Source: an uncultured Clostridia bacterium
GTDB taxonomy: Bacteria > Bacillota > Clostridia > Christensenellales > Borkfalkiaceae
DNA length: 64,000 nt
Reading direction: 5' to 3'
Assembly (NCBI GenBank): GCA_947624215.1
Contig: CANQJJ010000003.1
Span: 28,059-92,058 of the forward strand
Every line of letters starts with the position of its first letter. Position 1 is the first letter of the stretch. The notes under the pieces were generated by a model. It did no database searches, was not told the DNA's origin, and saw nothing but the letters and a program-made list of their open reading frames with translations. This document shows, piece after piece, positions 15,516 to 25,204 of the stretch. The position numbers and the translations under genes were made by a program.

Positions 15516-17207
15516 ATGGATTACAGAGCATACATCGCGTCGCGCCTTCCCGTGGAGGGCATGGGGGAGGAAGAGATCGCCTCGTGCATCGCCGTTCCCC
15601 CCGATACCGCCCTCGGTGACTACGCCCTCCCCTGCTTCAAGTTTGCAAAGCTCATGAGAAAGTCCCCCGCCAAGATCGCAGAGGAGCTCGCCGCGGCCTA
15701 TCCCACCGACGAGACCGTCCCCGAAGTCTGTGCCGTAAACGGCTATCTCAACTTCAAGATCGGCAAAAAACGCCTTGCCGAGGAGACGCTCGGGCGGGTC
15801 TTAAACGAGCGCTGTGCATACGGTACCTCGGACATGGGTAGGGGAAAAACTGTCTGCATCGACTATTCGTCGGTGAACATCGCCAAGCCCTTCCACATCG
15901 GGCACCTCTCCACGACGGTGCTCGGCGGCAGTCTCTACCGCATCTTCAAGGCCCTCGGCTACACGGTCGTCGGCATCAACCACCTCGGCGACTACGGCAC
16001 GCAGTTCGGCAAGCTCATCTCGGCCTACAAGCATTGGGGAGACCGTGAGGAAGTGGAGAGGGGGGGCATCCACGCCATCAACGCCCTCTATGTGCGCTTC
16101 AACGAGGAGGCCACCGAGGAGATGCAGGCCGAGGCGCGCGAGTATTTCCGCCTCATCGAGAGCGGGGACAGGGAGGCGAACGAGCTCTTTGATTGGTTCA
16201 AGTCGCTCACGATGGCATACGTCCAAAAGATCTACGGCCGCCTGCACATCACCTTCGACAGCTACGCGGGCGAGCGCTTCTACATCGACAAGATGCAGCC
16301 CGTCATCGACGAACTGAGGGAAAAGGGACTGCTCGTCGAGAGCCGCGGGGCACAGGTCGTGGACCTCGAGGAATACGGCATGCCGCCGTTCATCGTGTTG
16401 CGCTCGGACGGTGCATCTCTCTACGCGACGCGCGACCTCGCCGCTGCCTTCTACCGCAAGAGGACGTATGATTTCGACAAGTGTCTCTACGTCGTCGCCT
16501 ACCAGCAGAACCTGCATTTCAAGCAGCTCTTCAAGGTCATCGAGCTCATGGGCGAGCCGTGGGCGAAGGATCTCGTGCACGTCGCTTACGGCATGGTGAG
16601 CCTCGAGGACGGGGCCATGTCCACGAGAAAGGGGAAGGTAGTGTGGCTCGAAGACGTTCTGAGCCGCTGTGTGGAGAAGGCCGCGAAGGTTTTGGAGGAG
16701 AAGAATCCCGACCTCGAAAACAAGGCCGACGTCGCCGAAAAGGTGGGGGTGGGGGCCGTCGTGTTCGGCGCCCTCTACAACAACAAGATCAAGGACATCG
16801 TCTTCTCCTACGACAAGGCGCTCAACTTCGACGGCGAGACGAGCGTGTATGTGCAATACACATGCGCCCGCGCCCGCTCGGTGCTGCAAAAGGCCGCAGA
16901 GGGGGGGATCGGCTATGCCGACGCCGCGGTGTGCGAGCTCGGCCCGGCGGAGTTCGAGCTCATAAAAGCGCTCGCCGACTTCCCCGACGCCCTCAAAACT
17001 GCCGCCGCGACCTATGAGCCCTCCGTCATCGCGCGCTATGCCGTGGCCACCGCGCAGAAGTTCAATAAATTCTATATTGATTGCAAGATCATGCAGGCGG
17101 ATTCGGACATGGTACGGGCCTTTCGCCTCAAACTCTGTGACGCGGCCCTCACCGTGCTCACCAACGCCCTGTCGCTTCTCGGCATCGGCGTACCCGAGAA
17201 AATGTGA
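15516..17207 (+). CDS. argS: arginyl-tRNA synthetase
   Basis: A 563-aa class I synthetase. The N-terminal tRNA-binding Add-1 domain is followed by the HIGH motif in AKPFHIGHLSTTVLGG, the KMSKS-like MSTRKGKVVWLEDVL, and the C-terminal DALR anticodon-binding domain (FDGETSVYVQYTCARARSVL onward). It charges tRNA-Arg in the cytoplasm. AAGGAG lies upstream of the ATG. The stop codon overlaps the next start (TGATG). The dispersed word is in frame near 15829 and near 17104 (Ser-Asp-Met). Confidence 0.97.
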   Translation: MDYRAYIASRLPVEGMGEEEIASCIAVPPDTALGDYALPCFKFAKLMRKSPAKIAEELAAAYPTDETVPEVCAVNGYLNFKIGKKRLAEETLGRVLNERCAYGTSDMGRGKTVCIDYSSVNIAKPFHIGHLSTTVLGGSLYRIFKALGYTVVGINHLGDYGTQFGKLISAYKHWGDREEVERGGIHAINALYVRFNEEATEEMQAEAREYFRLIESGDREANELFDWFKSLTMAYVQKIYGRLHITFDSYAGERFYIDKMQPVIDELREKGLLVESRGAQVVDLEEYGMPPFIVLRSDGASLYATRDLAAAFYRKRTYDFDKCLYVVAYQQNLHFKQLFKVIELMGEPWAKDLVHVAYGMVSLEDGAMSTRKGKVVWLEDVLSRCVEKAAKVLEEKNPDLENKADVAEKVGVGAVVFGALYNNKIKDIVFSYDKALNFDGETSVYVQYTCARARSVLQKAAEGGIGYADAAVCELGPAEFELIKALADFPDALKTAAATYEPSVIARYAVATAQKFNKFYIDCKIMQADSDMVRAFRLKLCDAALTVLTNALSLLGIGVPEKM

Positions 17208-17845
17208 TGAAAGCGGTATTCTTCGACCTCGACGGCACTCTGCTCGACACCGTGCCCGATATCCAAAAGGCGCTGAATTCGGCCCTCGCCGACTGCGGGC
17301 TTCCCGCCGTGAGCTACGAGGAGACGGTCTCCTATGTGGGCAACGGAGCGAAAAAACTCGTCGAACGTGCGGCGCCCGCGGGGGACCATGAGAGACTGCT
17401 CGGGCTGTTTGCGCAGTATTACAACGCCTCGGAAAATTTGCTGACCCTTCCGTATGCGGGTATGGGGGAGTTGCTTGCGTGGCTCAAGGGGCGCGGCGTG
17501 AAGTTGGCCGTCGTGACCAACAAATTGCAGCCCTCCACCGAGAAGCTGATGGCGCGTTTCTTTCCCGGGATCTTCGACTTCATCGGCGGGGACGACGGCT
17601 CTTTCCCCTGCAAGCCCGACCCGTCGCTGACGCGCTATGCCGCGCTCACGATGCGCGTCCCGCTCGGGGAAAGTATCTTCGTCGGGGACGGGGAAACCGA
17701 CGTTGCGACGGCCCTGAACGCGGGCATGGTACCCGTCTCCGTGCTCTGGGGATATCGCGGGCGGGATGTCTTGGAGGCGGCCGGGGCAAGGCGCTTTGCC
17801 CGTGATCCGAAGGAATTGCAGGACATTCTCACGGAATTTTTATGA
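17207..17845 (+). CDS. HAD hydrolase, phosphoglycolate phosphatase-like
   Basis: A 212-aa HAD subfamily IA phosphatase: motif I FFDLDGTLLDTVPD, motif II VVTNK, motif III Lys in CKPDPSL and motif IV VGDGETDVATALNAG. The helical cap suggests small phosphorylated substrates such as 2-phosphoglycolate or pyrophosphate. It is coupled to argS by a one-base overlap. Substrate not determinable. Confidence 0.9.
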   Translation: MKAVFFDLDGTLLDTVPDIQKALNSALADCGLPAVSYEETVSYVGNGAKKLVERAAPAGDHERLLGLFAQYYNASENLLTLPYAGMGELLAWLKGRGVKLAVVTNKLQPSTEKLMARFFPGIFDFIGGDDGSFPCKPDPSLTRYAALTMRVPLGESIFVGDGETDVATALNAGMVPVSVLWGYRGRDVLEAAGARRFARDPKELQDILTEFL

Positions 17846-17898
17846 CGGAAGAGCGTGACCGTGCCCCAAAAAAATCCATGGAAAATTTTGCAAAGCCG

Positions 17899-17927
17899 TT
17901 GCCATCCGCGGCGGTTTGTGCTATAAT
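17899..17927 (+). promoter_or_regulatory. rubrerythrin promoter
   Basis: TTGCCA, 17-nt spacer, TATAAT with extended -10 TGC. The ribosome site TAGGAGG follows at 17943. Confidence 0.8.
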
Positions 17928-17957
17928 ACAGTCAAAATCTCTTAGGAGGATAACAAG

Positions 17958-18482
17958 ATGAAACGTTGTGCTGTTTGCGGCGAGATCGTGCCCGACGATT
18001 GCGAGGTCTGCCCTGTCTGCAAGGCGAGAAAATTCGAACCCATCGAGGAGAAGGCGTTTGCCTGTGAGCACCATGTCGGCGACGGCGTCGTCGAGGACAA
18101 GGAAGTGATGGACGGGCTCCGCGCCAACTTCAACGGCGAGTGCTGCGAGGTGGGCATGTACCTTGCCATGGCGCGCGTTGCGGAGCGGGAGGGGTATCCC
18201 GAGATCGCCGAGGCCTACAAGCGCTATGCCTATGAGGAAGCCGATCACGCGAGCAAGTTCGCAGAGCTACTCGGAGAGGTCGTCACTGACTCCACGAAGA
18301 AGAACCTCGAGCTGCGTGCGGCCGCCGAGGCAGGTGCGTGCGAGGGCAAACTGATGCTCGCAAAGCGCGCGAAAGAGCTCGGCTACGACGCCATTCACGA
18401 CACCGTGCACGAGATGGCCAAGGATGAAGCCCGCCACGGCGCAGGATTCAAGGGCCTCTTGAAGCGCTATTTCGGGAAGTAA
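17958..18482 (+). CDS. rubrerythrin with N-terminal rubredoxin-like domain
   Basis: A 174-aa 'reverse' rubrerythrin. A rubredoxin-type iron site lies first (CAVCGE...CPVC), then a four-helix ferritin-like diiron domain with [35 protein letters not shown] and [12 protein letters not shown] as the Glu and ExxH ligands. It acts as NADH-linked peroxidase detoxifying H2O2 in anaerobes. It has its own promoter and terminator, so it is monocistronic. Confidence 0.95.
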   Translation: MKRCAVCGEIVPDDCEVCPVCKARKFEPIEEKAFACEHHVGDGVVEDKEVMDGLRANFNGECCEVGMYLAMARVAEREGYPEIAEAYKRYAYEEADHASKFAELLGEVVTDSTKKNLELRAAAEAGACEGKLMLAKRAKELGYDAIHDTVHEMAKDEARHGAGFKGLLKRYFGK

Positions 18483-18555
18483 ATTCTGCTGAACGGAATG
18501 AAGCGGATTTGAAATGAATTCGAAATGAATTCAAAGCGAATGGGAATGAAATGAA

Positions 18556-18585
18556 TGAAGCGCGGCGGTGCCGCGCTTTTTTCTG
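18556..18585 (+). terminator. intrinsic terminator of rubrerythrin
   Basis: AAGCGCGGC-GGT-GCCGCGCTTTTTT. It is preceded by short GAAATGAATTC repeats. Confidence 0.9.
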
Positions 18586-18599
18586 TGGTTTGAAGAGGG

Positions 18600-19070
18600 G
18601 GGATAAATGACGCTCGTGCTGGCCCTGGAAGGGAAAGTTGGGGCTTGGGCGCGGTGGTGGGAAACGACGCCCCTCTTGCTGTCCCTGTAAGGGAAAGTGG
18701 CGCACTGTTCTTGTGCGCCGAAAGGGTTTCTCCCCCTCATCCGCCACGGGCTTGGTCGTAGCAAGATTCCTTCGCGGATGGGCAGGTCGCTAAAAGACAT
18801 GCCCTACTGGCTACTTCGCGCTACGCGCTCGTGTCGACCTTAGTAGCGCAATCAGAAACCTCGGTCGGGCAGAATGACGCTCGGGTTGAGCCTCATCGTC
18901 AATCGAAACCCCTACTTCGCGCTACGCGCTCGTGTCGATTTTAGTAGCACAAATAGAAGCCTCAATCGGTCACCGCCGAAAGGGCATCGGCGGAGCTCCC
19001 CTTACAGGGGCGCCAAGGGGTCGCTCACGCGTAATCCCCGCCGTCCTCCCTAAAAATTCTTTCATGTTTC
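18600..19070. repeat. repeat island 5
   Basis: No gene. Reversed F (18660-18740), D (18752-18790), family C (18810-18870 and 18905-18970) and G (18970-19025). Confidence 0.85.
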
Positions 19071-19151
19071 AATATAATGCGTGTCAGATAAGCCCGCTAA
19101 ATTGCAAATCCTGTGGTATAATAGAATCAGAACATATGTTTGGAGGATATC

Positions 19152-19847
19152 ATGAGAGAAGGTTTTGTGTTTTTCAGATCGTATTTGAGTGTGCTGCTTC
19201 TCGTCGAAGAAAAGCACCGCGCGGAGCTCTTGGAGGCCATCTGTGCCTACGCGCTCGACGGCGTTCTTTTGCCGCTTTCGGGGAAATCGGAGGTAGCCAT
19301 GTCCGCGATCAAGCCTCTCATAGACATGAACGAGCGTCATCATGCACGCACGAAAAAGCGGGCATCGGAGGAGGGTGAAACTGTGCAAAACAGACGTAAA
19401 ACGCTCCCCCCCTTGGAAACCCCCCAAGAAAAAGAAATAGAAATAGAAAAAGAAATAAAAAAAGAAAAAGAGAAAGAAAGTCCCGACCGCACGTCAGGTT
19501 TGGATCCGCGTGCGGCCATGGACTTCTACTACCAGCGCAAAAGGGAGGAGGCCGAGCGTGCGGCCATGCGCAACCGTCAGCGGGCCGAGCTTGTCGTGGG
19601 CTATAAAGAGGCCGAACGGGCGCTCAGGGATTGGTACATCGCGTCTGCCAAGCGTGAGGTGCGCGGGGAGCAGGTGGACGCCGCCGAGGAGGAGCGTTTA
19701 CAGGCGCTCGTGCGCGGGTATTTGGCGAAGGCGGGGCTCACGGAGGAGGATCTTCGTCCGCACTACGCCTGCGCGCGCTGCGAGGACACGGGCTTTCTCC
19801 CCGACGGCCACCTCTGTAACTGCTACCCCCGCTCGCAAACGGGATAG
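19152..19847 (+). CDS. phage replisome-organiser-like protein (DUF6291-like) with DnaC-type zinc motif
   Basis: A 231-aa protein starting at the ATG behind TTTGGAGG. Residues 3-60 (GFVFFRSYLSVLL...AICAYALDG...MSAIKPLIDMNERHH) match the N-terminal region typical of phage replisome-organiser/DUF6291 proteins. A Lys/Glu linker (93-110) and a long charged helix follow. The end, YACARCEDTGFLPDGHLCNC, is the C-x2-C...C-x-C zinc motif normally at the front of DnaC/DnaI helicase loaders, but no AAA+ domain follows: the gene stops at a repeat island. It may be a truncated or domesticated phage initiator. The dispersed word is in frame at 19298. Confidence 0.65.
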   Translation: MREGFVFFRSYLSVLLLVEEKHRAELLEAICAYALDGVLLPLSGKSEVAMSAIKPLIDMNERHHARTKKRASEEGETVQNRRKTLPPLETPQEKEIEIEKEIKKEKEKESPDRTSGLDPRAAMDFYYQRKREEAERAAMRNRQRAELVVGYKEAERALRDWYIASAKREVRGEQVDAAEEERLQALVRGYLAKAGLTEEDLRPHYACARCEDTGFLPDGHLCNCYPRSQTG

Positions 19848-19849
19848 GG

Positions 19850-21480
19850 GGAACGACGCCCTTGCCACCGAGTGTATCTCCCCTCATACGAAGTCCGACT
19901 GCTTGGGAAAGAGACCAAGCATTCTAAATACGTCATGTTGAGCCTGTCGAAACATCACCTTGTTTATAATGCGGTGACCCTTCGACTTTGCTCAGGGTGA
20001 CGTTATTGGAATGCCTTAATCGCTCACACGAAACTTGGTCGTAGCAAGATTCCTTCGCGGATGGGCAGTTCGCTCTCATTCATGCTCTGCTGGCTCAGAA
20101 TGACGCTTCGATTGAGCTTGTTCGCTTACCCGAAACCCTCACCGCCGAAAGGGCATCGGCGGAGCTCCCCTTACAGGGGCGCCAAGGGTCGCTCAAACGG
20201 AGTCCGAGGAAAAGCTCCTCCTTGGGGAGGAGCTGTCACGTAGTGACTGAGGTGGGGATCACAACTGTTTCTTCCGCTTTTATATGGAACGACGGTCGGG
20301 TTTATAAGGAAGAGCGATCGTAGCCCCCACCCCCCTACCCCCCTCCCCAAGGAGGGGGTAACGCGCGGATTGGGCTTGGGGGCAGATATGGTGCCCTCGT
20401 ACGCAGTCCCGTGGTGGTAAGCAAAGCACCCTCGCTGTCCCTGTAAGGGAAAGTGGCGCACTGCTCTTGTGCGCCGAAAGGGTTTCTGCTCATTGATTTA
20501 TGTGCATAAAACCCCTCACCGCCGAAAGGGCGTCGGCGGAGCTCCCCTTACAGGGGCGCCAAGGGTCGCTCAAACGGAGTCCGAGGAAAAGCTCCTCCTT
20601 GGGGAGGAGCTGTCACGTAGTGACTGAGGTGGGGATCACAACTGTTTCTTCCGCTTTTATATGGAACGACGGTCGGGTTTATAAGGAAGAGCGATCGTAG
20701 CCCCCACCCCCCTACCCCCCTCCCCAAGGAGGGGGTAACGCGCGGATTGGGCTTGAGTGCGGTGGTGGTAAGCTGTCATACCGAAGCCCCATAAGGGGCT
20801 GAGTGTATCCCCTCAAACGAAGTCCGCGTTGTGGGAAACAGACGCGCCTCTTGCTGTCCCTGTAAGGGAAAGTACCCCGAGGCCCTTGCGAGGGGGGAAA
20901 GGGTTTCTCCTCCTCATCCGCCCTACGGGCACCTTCCCCAAAAGGGAAGGCAAGGAGACGCTCACACGGAGTCCGTGTTGTGGTAAGCGCGTCATCCTGA
21001 GGCGGAATGATAGAACGGAGTCCAACGCGGCTGTCCCCGAAGGATCCCGAAGAACGAAGTCCGACTGTTTGATGAACAGACCATGCGCTATAATTACGTC
21101 ATGCTGAACGTAGTTGAAGCATCACCTTGTTTATAATGCGGTGACCCTTCGACTTTGCTCAGGGTGACGTAATTGGAAATGCCTTAATCGCTCACACGGG
21201 CTTTGGCGTAGCAAGATTCCTTCGCGGATGAGCAGTTCGCTCAAATCCAAACCGTTACAGCTCAGAATGACGCGCGCGAGGCGCGCGGGGCGTATACACG
21301 GGCCTCGTCGCCAAGGGTCGCTTACACGGGCCCCGTCGCCACCCCACCCCCCTACCCCCCTCCCATGGAGGGGGCATGTGCGGGATGAGCTTCTCTTCTC
21401 CCATGGAGGGGGCACGCGCAGATTGGGCTTGGGCGCCTCCCCTTACAGGGGCGCCAAGGGGTCGCTCTCTCGGGCTCGGG
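19850..21480. repeat. repeat island 6 (largest uninterrupted)
   Basis: About 1.6 kb without a gene. B (19930-20004), D (20037-20110), G (20145-20190), A (20207-20360), F half (20425-20480), then G and A again (20518-20738), F (20850-20960), E (20980-21065), B (21096-21171), D (21200-21275) and GC-rich CCCCACC blocks. The G+A block is duplicated nearly exactly (20145-20360 and 20518-20738). Confidence 0.9.
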
Positions 21481-21509
21481 CGCCAAGGGGGAGACGTGTA
21501 GCGTGCGGA

Positions 21510-22289
21510 TCAGAGTACTTTGGCGAGGAAACTCTTGAGACGGTCGTCTTTGGGAGCGCCGAAGATCTCTTGGGGCGGGCCGTCCGCCACGATCTTCCCC
21601 CCGTCCATAAACAGCACCCGCGTCGAAACCTCCCGCGCAAACCGCATCTCGTGGGTCACGACGATCATCGTCATCCCCTCGTCGGCCAGCTCCTTCATCA
21701 GCGAGAGCACTTCACCCACCATTTCCGGGTCCAGCGCCGAAGTCGGCTCGTCGAAGAGCATCACCTTGGGCCCCACGGCAAGGGCACGGACGATGGCGAT
21801 GCGCTGCTTTTGGCCGCCCGAGAGCGTGGAGGGGTAGGCGTCTGCCTTGTCTTCCAGCCCGATGCGTGCGAGGAGCTTCATCGCGCGCGCCTTCTCCTCG
21901 GCCACGATCTGCTTCTTGGGCGTTTTCAGTTTCAGCTTCTTTCTCTCGCGGAGACGGGCGTCAACGGCGGCCAGCGTCACGTTTTTCAGCACCGTCAGGT
22001 GGGGGAACAGATTGAAGTGCTGGAAGACCATGCCCATCTGTCTGCGATACTCTTCGAGGTCTGTGTCCTGCGTCAGCTCCTTGCCCTGAAAGTAGACCGC
22101 CCCGCCCGTCGGCGTTTCAAGACGGTTGAGACACCTGAGAAAGGTAGATTTCCCGCTCCCCGAGGGCCCGATGACGACCACCTTCTCCCCCTCGAAGATC
22201 TCCACGTCGATGCCGTCCAGCACCATATTGTCCCCGAAGGACTTTTTCAGCCCCGCCGTCCTGATCAAAGGCTCTTTGCTTTCCTGCAT
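21510..22289 (-). CDS. polar amino acid ABC transporter ATPase (GlnQ-like)
   Basis: A 259-aa ATPase: Walker [13 protein letters not shown]-loop [12 protein letters not shown], signature [11 protein letters not shown], Walker [15 protein letters not shown] and H-loop [11 protein letters not shown]. The pattern is that of the PAAT (His/Gln/Arg) import family. Last gene of a three-gene operon; its start lies inside the end of the permease gene (25-nt overlap). Confidence 0.95.
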   Translation of the reverse strand: MQESKEPLIRTAGLKKSFGDNMVLDGIDVEIFEGEKVVVIGPSGSGKSTFLRCLNRLETPTGGAVYFQGKELTQDTDLEEYRRQMGMVFQHFNLFPHLTVLKNVTLAAVDARLRERKKLKLKTPKKQIVAEEKARAMKLLARIGLEDKADAYPSTLSGGQKQRIAIVRALAVGPKVMLFDEPTSALDPEMVGEVLSLMKELADEGMTMIVVTHEMRFAREVSTRVLFMDGGKIVADGPPQEIFGAPKDDRLKSFLAKVL

Positions 22290-23026
22290 TTTTTGCGGCC
22301 TCCCGTGATTTTGATGCCTGCGTTGCGGTCACTCCGCGAGAGCGCCTTCTCGATACATTTCTCGACGAGGGTGAGCGAATAGACCACGGCGAGATAGAGC
22401 ACGGAGGCGAAGAGCAGGGGGAAGAGATAGTCGAAGGTGCGCGACTGGATGAGCCCCGGCACCTTGCCGAGCTCCAAAATGCCCACATACCCCGCGACGG
22501 AGGTCTCCTTGACAAGGGCGATGAACTCGTTGAAGAGGGCGGGGATGATGTTGCGGATGGCCTGCGGCAGGATGATCTTGAGCATCGTCTTGGCGTAAGA
22601 GAGCCCGAGCGAACGGCCTGCCTCCATCTGCCCCTCGTCAATGGAACTCAGCCCCGCGCGCGCCACCTCCGCGACATAGGCCGCGCTGTTGAGCCCGAAC
22701 GTGACCGCCCCCACGACGATGCCGTTCTTCACCGAGACGAGCACGATGAAATACATGATGAAGAGCTGCAAGACGACGGGCGTGCCGCGGATGACCGTCA
22801 CATAGAGATTGCTGAGGAAGGAGAGGACTTTGAGCTTGCCCGTCTTGGAGTGGGTATAGACGATCATGGCGAAGATGAAGCCGAGAAAGACGCCGATCGT
22901 CACCGCAAACAGCGAGATGAGCAGGGTGTTGCCGAGGCCCTGAAAGTATAATTGCCACCTGTTATCGACGAGAAACGCCGACCTGAATCTTTCGGCCAGC
23001 GTTTTCGCATTGAGAAGATAGAGCAT
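22265..23026 (-). CDS. polar amino acid ABC transporter permease
   Basis: A 253-aa HisM/GlnP-type permease with about five membrane helices ([50 protein letters not shown]) and the EAA loop [20 protein letters not shown]. It forms the channel with the ATPase downstream and the binding protein upstream. A basic C-terminal tail ([12 protein letters not shown]) overlaps the next gene. Confidence 0.95.
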   Translation of the reverse strand: MLYLLNAKTLAERFRSAFLVDNRWQLYFQGLGNTLLISLFAVTIGVFLGFIFAMIVYTHSKTGKLKVLSFLSNLYVTVIRGTPVVLQLFIMYFIVLVSVKNGIVVGAVTFGLNSAAYVAEVARAGLSSIDEGQMEAGRSLGLSYAKTMLKIILPQAIRNIIPALFNEFIALVKETSVAGYVGILELGKVPGLIQSRTFDYLFPLLFASVLYLAVVYSLTLVEKCIEKALSRSDRNAGIKITGGRKKCRKAKSL

Positions 23027-23042
23027 ATCCGTAAGGTATGAA

Positions 23043-23963
23043 TTAAATGTTTTTGATGAGCAGCTGTGCGGGGATCTTATCCATGAAGATGACGTCGATC
23101 TTTCCCGCTTGCAGGGCGGCGAGGGCGGCGGCGTACGTCTTGTAGCGGGTGATCTCCGTCTCCGCGCCGAGCTTGATGTTGACGGTCTCTTTGTCGTCGT
23201 CTTCGCCCACTTCGTAGCTGTATCCCTCCGCTTTGAGGGCGGCCGAGGCGATGAGGTCTCCGCTCGTGCCCTCCTGCACGCCGATCTTCAGCCCGCTGAG
23301 ATCTTTGAGGTTCTGATAGTCCGCGTCCTCGGCGCACACGATGGAGAGGGTGGAGGAGGAGTATACATTTGAGAAATCTACCTCCTGCTTGCGCTCCTCG
23401 TTGATGGTCAGCCCTGCTGCGGCGAGGGCCTTGCCGTCTGCGGCGTTGAGGTGGGAGATGATGCTGTCGAAGGCGACGTCGTGGATGACGAGCTTGCATT
23501 TGAGATTTTCGGCCACCTGGCAGGCAATGGCGACGTCGATGCCCTGCAAGGTATACGCGCCCTCTTCGGCGGTGCCGTCCGAGACGGGATAGCCGCTCGT
23601 GTAGACGAACTCATAGGGGGCAAAGCCGGACTCGGTGTACATGTCGACCGTCTCGGTGTAGGCGTCGAGGTCCCAGCTGAGTTTGAGGCCCTGCGGGGCG
23701 TCATGGGAGCTGTTTTCATCGGCGAGCCGGGTGTAGTAGTCGAAATATTTGTCCATCGTGCCGTCTTGCACCCACTTATCGACAACGGTGTTGACGGCGT
23801 CGGTCATGGCAGTATCGCCCTTTTTGAGTGCGATGCCGAAGTCTTCCTGCAAAAGATCTTGCGCGTCGTGGGAGACATAGTTGCCCGCGCCGGCACAGGC
23901 GCCTGCGAAGATGCAAACGGAGACGAGGGCGGCGGCGAGGGGAAGCAGAACTGTTTTTTTCAT
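23043..23963 (-). CDS. extracellular solute-binding protein family 3, apparently circularly permuted
   Basis: A 306-aa exported binding protein: signal peptide 1-~23 with a Cys at 23 (FAGAC, a non-standard lipobox). Residues ~38-80 (DFGIALKKGD...VDKWVQDGTMDKYFDYYTRL) match what is normally the C-terminal end of SBP_bac_3 proteins. From ~105 the usual N-terminal order begins: APYEFVYTSGYPV, LQGIDVAIACQVAEN, GLTINEERKQEVDFSNVYSS, DLSGLKIGVQEGTSGDL, and it stops at GKIDVIFMDKIPAQLLI, where a normal member would continue. The domain order is thus rotated. Neighbours make it the first gene of the amino acid import operon. Ribosome site AAGGAAGG. Confidence 0.85.
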   Translation of the reverse strand: MKKTVLLPLAAALVSVCIFAGACAGAGNYVSHDAQDLLQEDFGIALKKGDTAMTDAVNTVVDKWVQDGTMDKYFDYYTRLADENSSHDAPQGLKLSWDLDAYTETVDMYTESGFAPYEFVYTSGYPVSDGTAEEGAYTLQGIDVAIACQVAENLKCKLVIHDVAFDSIISHLNAADGKALAAAGLTINEERKQEVDFSNVYSSSTLSIVCAEDADYQNLKDLSGLKIGVQEGTSGDLIASAALKAEGYSYEVGEDDDKETVNIKLGAETEITRYKTYAAALAALQAGKIDVIFMDKIPAQLLIKNI

Positions 23964-24007
23964 GGGGATACCTTCCTTATGAGAGAATTGATTTTCAAAA
24001 CAAAGGT

Positions 24008-24036
24008 ATCATAGCACAACGCGCGGCAAAGTGCAA
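24008..24036 (-). promoter_or_regulatory. promoter of the amino acid ABC operon
   Basis: Minus strand: TTGCAC, 17-nt spacer, TATGAT with TGC just before the -10. About 45 nt upstream of the start codon. Confidence 0.75.
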
Positions 24037-24139
24037 CTATTTTTCGGGGGGAAAATGTATTTTTTTAGAATAAAATCGAAATTTTCTCGGATTTTATCTA
24101 ATTTTATACATTTTCTCTGTATAAATTACATTTGGGGGA

Positions 24140-24960
24140 TGAGAGCGAGGGGCTGTGTGGGACGAATGCTTGGCGCCCCTGTAAGGGGAGCTGGCCCGCG
24201 GCCCTTTGCGGGACTGAGGGGTTGCGGGGGGCGACAGGGCCCGTGTAAACGTCCCGCGCGCTCCGCGCGCGTCATTCTGAGCCGATAGAGTATATATGAG
24301 AGCGAACTGCCCATCCGCGAAGAATCTTGCTACGACCAAGCCCGTGTGAGCGCTCAAAGCATTTCTAATTACGTCACCCTGAACGTAGTTGAAGGGTCAC
24401 CGCAGTCTTAAAAATAAGGTGATGTTTACTTCGCCTACGGCTCGTGTCGTGCTTGGAATCACAAATAGAAGCCTCGCGCGTTCGACGGGGCTCAACATGA
24501 CGTATTTAGAACACATGGTCTGATTATCACACAGTCGGACTTCGTTCTTCGGGATCCTTCGGGGACAGCCGTCACGGACTTCGTATCGTCATTACGGCTC
24601 AGGATGACGCGCTTACCACCACGATAATGCGGTGATGTTTCGACGGGGCTCAACATGACGTGATTATAGCACATGGGTTGCTTGTCAACAGTCGGACTGC
24701 GTATGAGGGGATACACTCGCTACGCTCGGTATGACACGCTTACCACAACACAGACTGAAACCCTTTCGGCGCACAAGGGCAGTGCGCCACTTTCCCTTAC
24801 AGGGACAGCGAGAGGGTTTTGCGCTTACCACACCGCGGACTGCGTATGAGGGGATACACTCAGCCCCTTACGGGGCCTCGGTATGACAGCGTAGACCCAT
24901 GCCTACGGCGCGGTATGAGCGAACGCGACATCCCCCTCTGGTATAAAGGGTGCGCCCAAG
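24140..24960. repeat. repeat island 7
   Basis: No gene. G (24168-24225), D (24268-24345), composite B/C (24371-24500), E (24533-24620), B part, F half (24760-24825) and GGGGATACACTC units (24709, 24853). A very AT-rich stretch (24040-24130) precedes it and may be part of the promoter region of the ABC operon. Confidence 0.85.
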
Positions 24961-24972
24961 GCCGAACAAGAA

Positions 24973-25005
24973 AATAAGCCCTGCGTGAATCACACAAGGC
25001 TTATT
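24973..25005. terminator. symmetrical hairpin
   Basis: AATAAGCC (24973-24980) and GGCTTATT (24998-25005) pair, with further pairs inside. The flanks are A-rich on one side and T-rich on the other, so it could terminate in either direction. Confidence 0.5.
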
Positions 25006-25168
25006 TCAATTGGGAGAGTGAAGAGGGGTGGCTGGGACCGCCCGTCCTTCACCTGCATTCTATCACGTCTCCCCGCAAAAATGCAACCTACTCTTCGCAT
25101 TTTCCGCTCTCCTCCTCGGAAATGGCGGGGTAGAGTGCGGATATTTGTCTCTACTCACGGTAGAATGG

Positions 25169-25197
25169 TTGACAACCGCCCGTTTTTGCGCTATAAT
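25169..25197 (+). promoter_or_regulatory. promoter, leaderless layout
   Basis: TTGACA, 17-nt spacer, TATAAT, a full consensus. The ATG of the next gene starts 8 nt after the -10 ends. Confidence 0.85.
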
Positions 25198-25204
25198 ACC
25201 TCAC

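Noticed and set aside
20061..20700. Several 60-96 codon frames in the repeat islands
   Set aside because: Their peptides recur in many islands (e.g. LRMTR, QFALI, RFFAD strings) and are translations of repeat modules, with no ribosome sites.
24985..25200. Possible T-box or tRNA in the region before the XRE-membrane gene
   Set aside because: No T-box sequence (GGGTGGNACCGCG-like) and no cloverleaf could be drawn. I found no tRNA or rRNA anywhere in the window.
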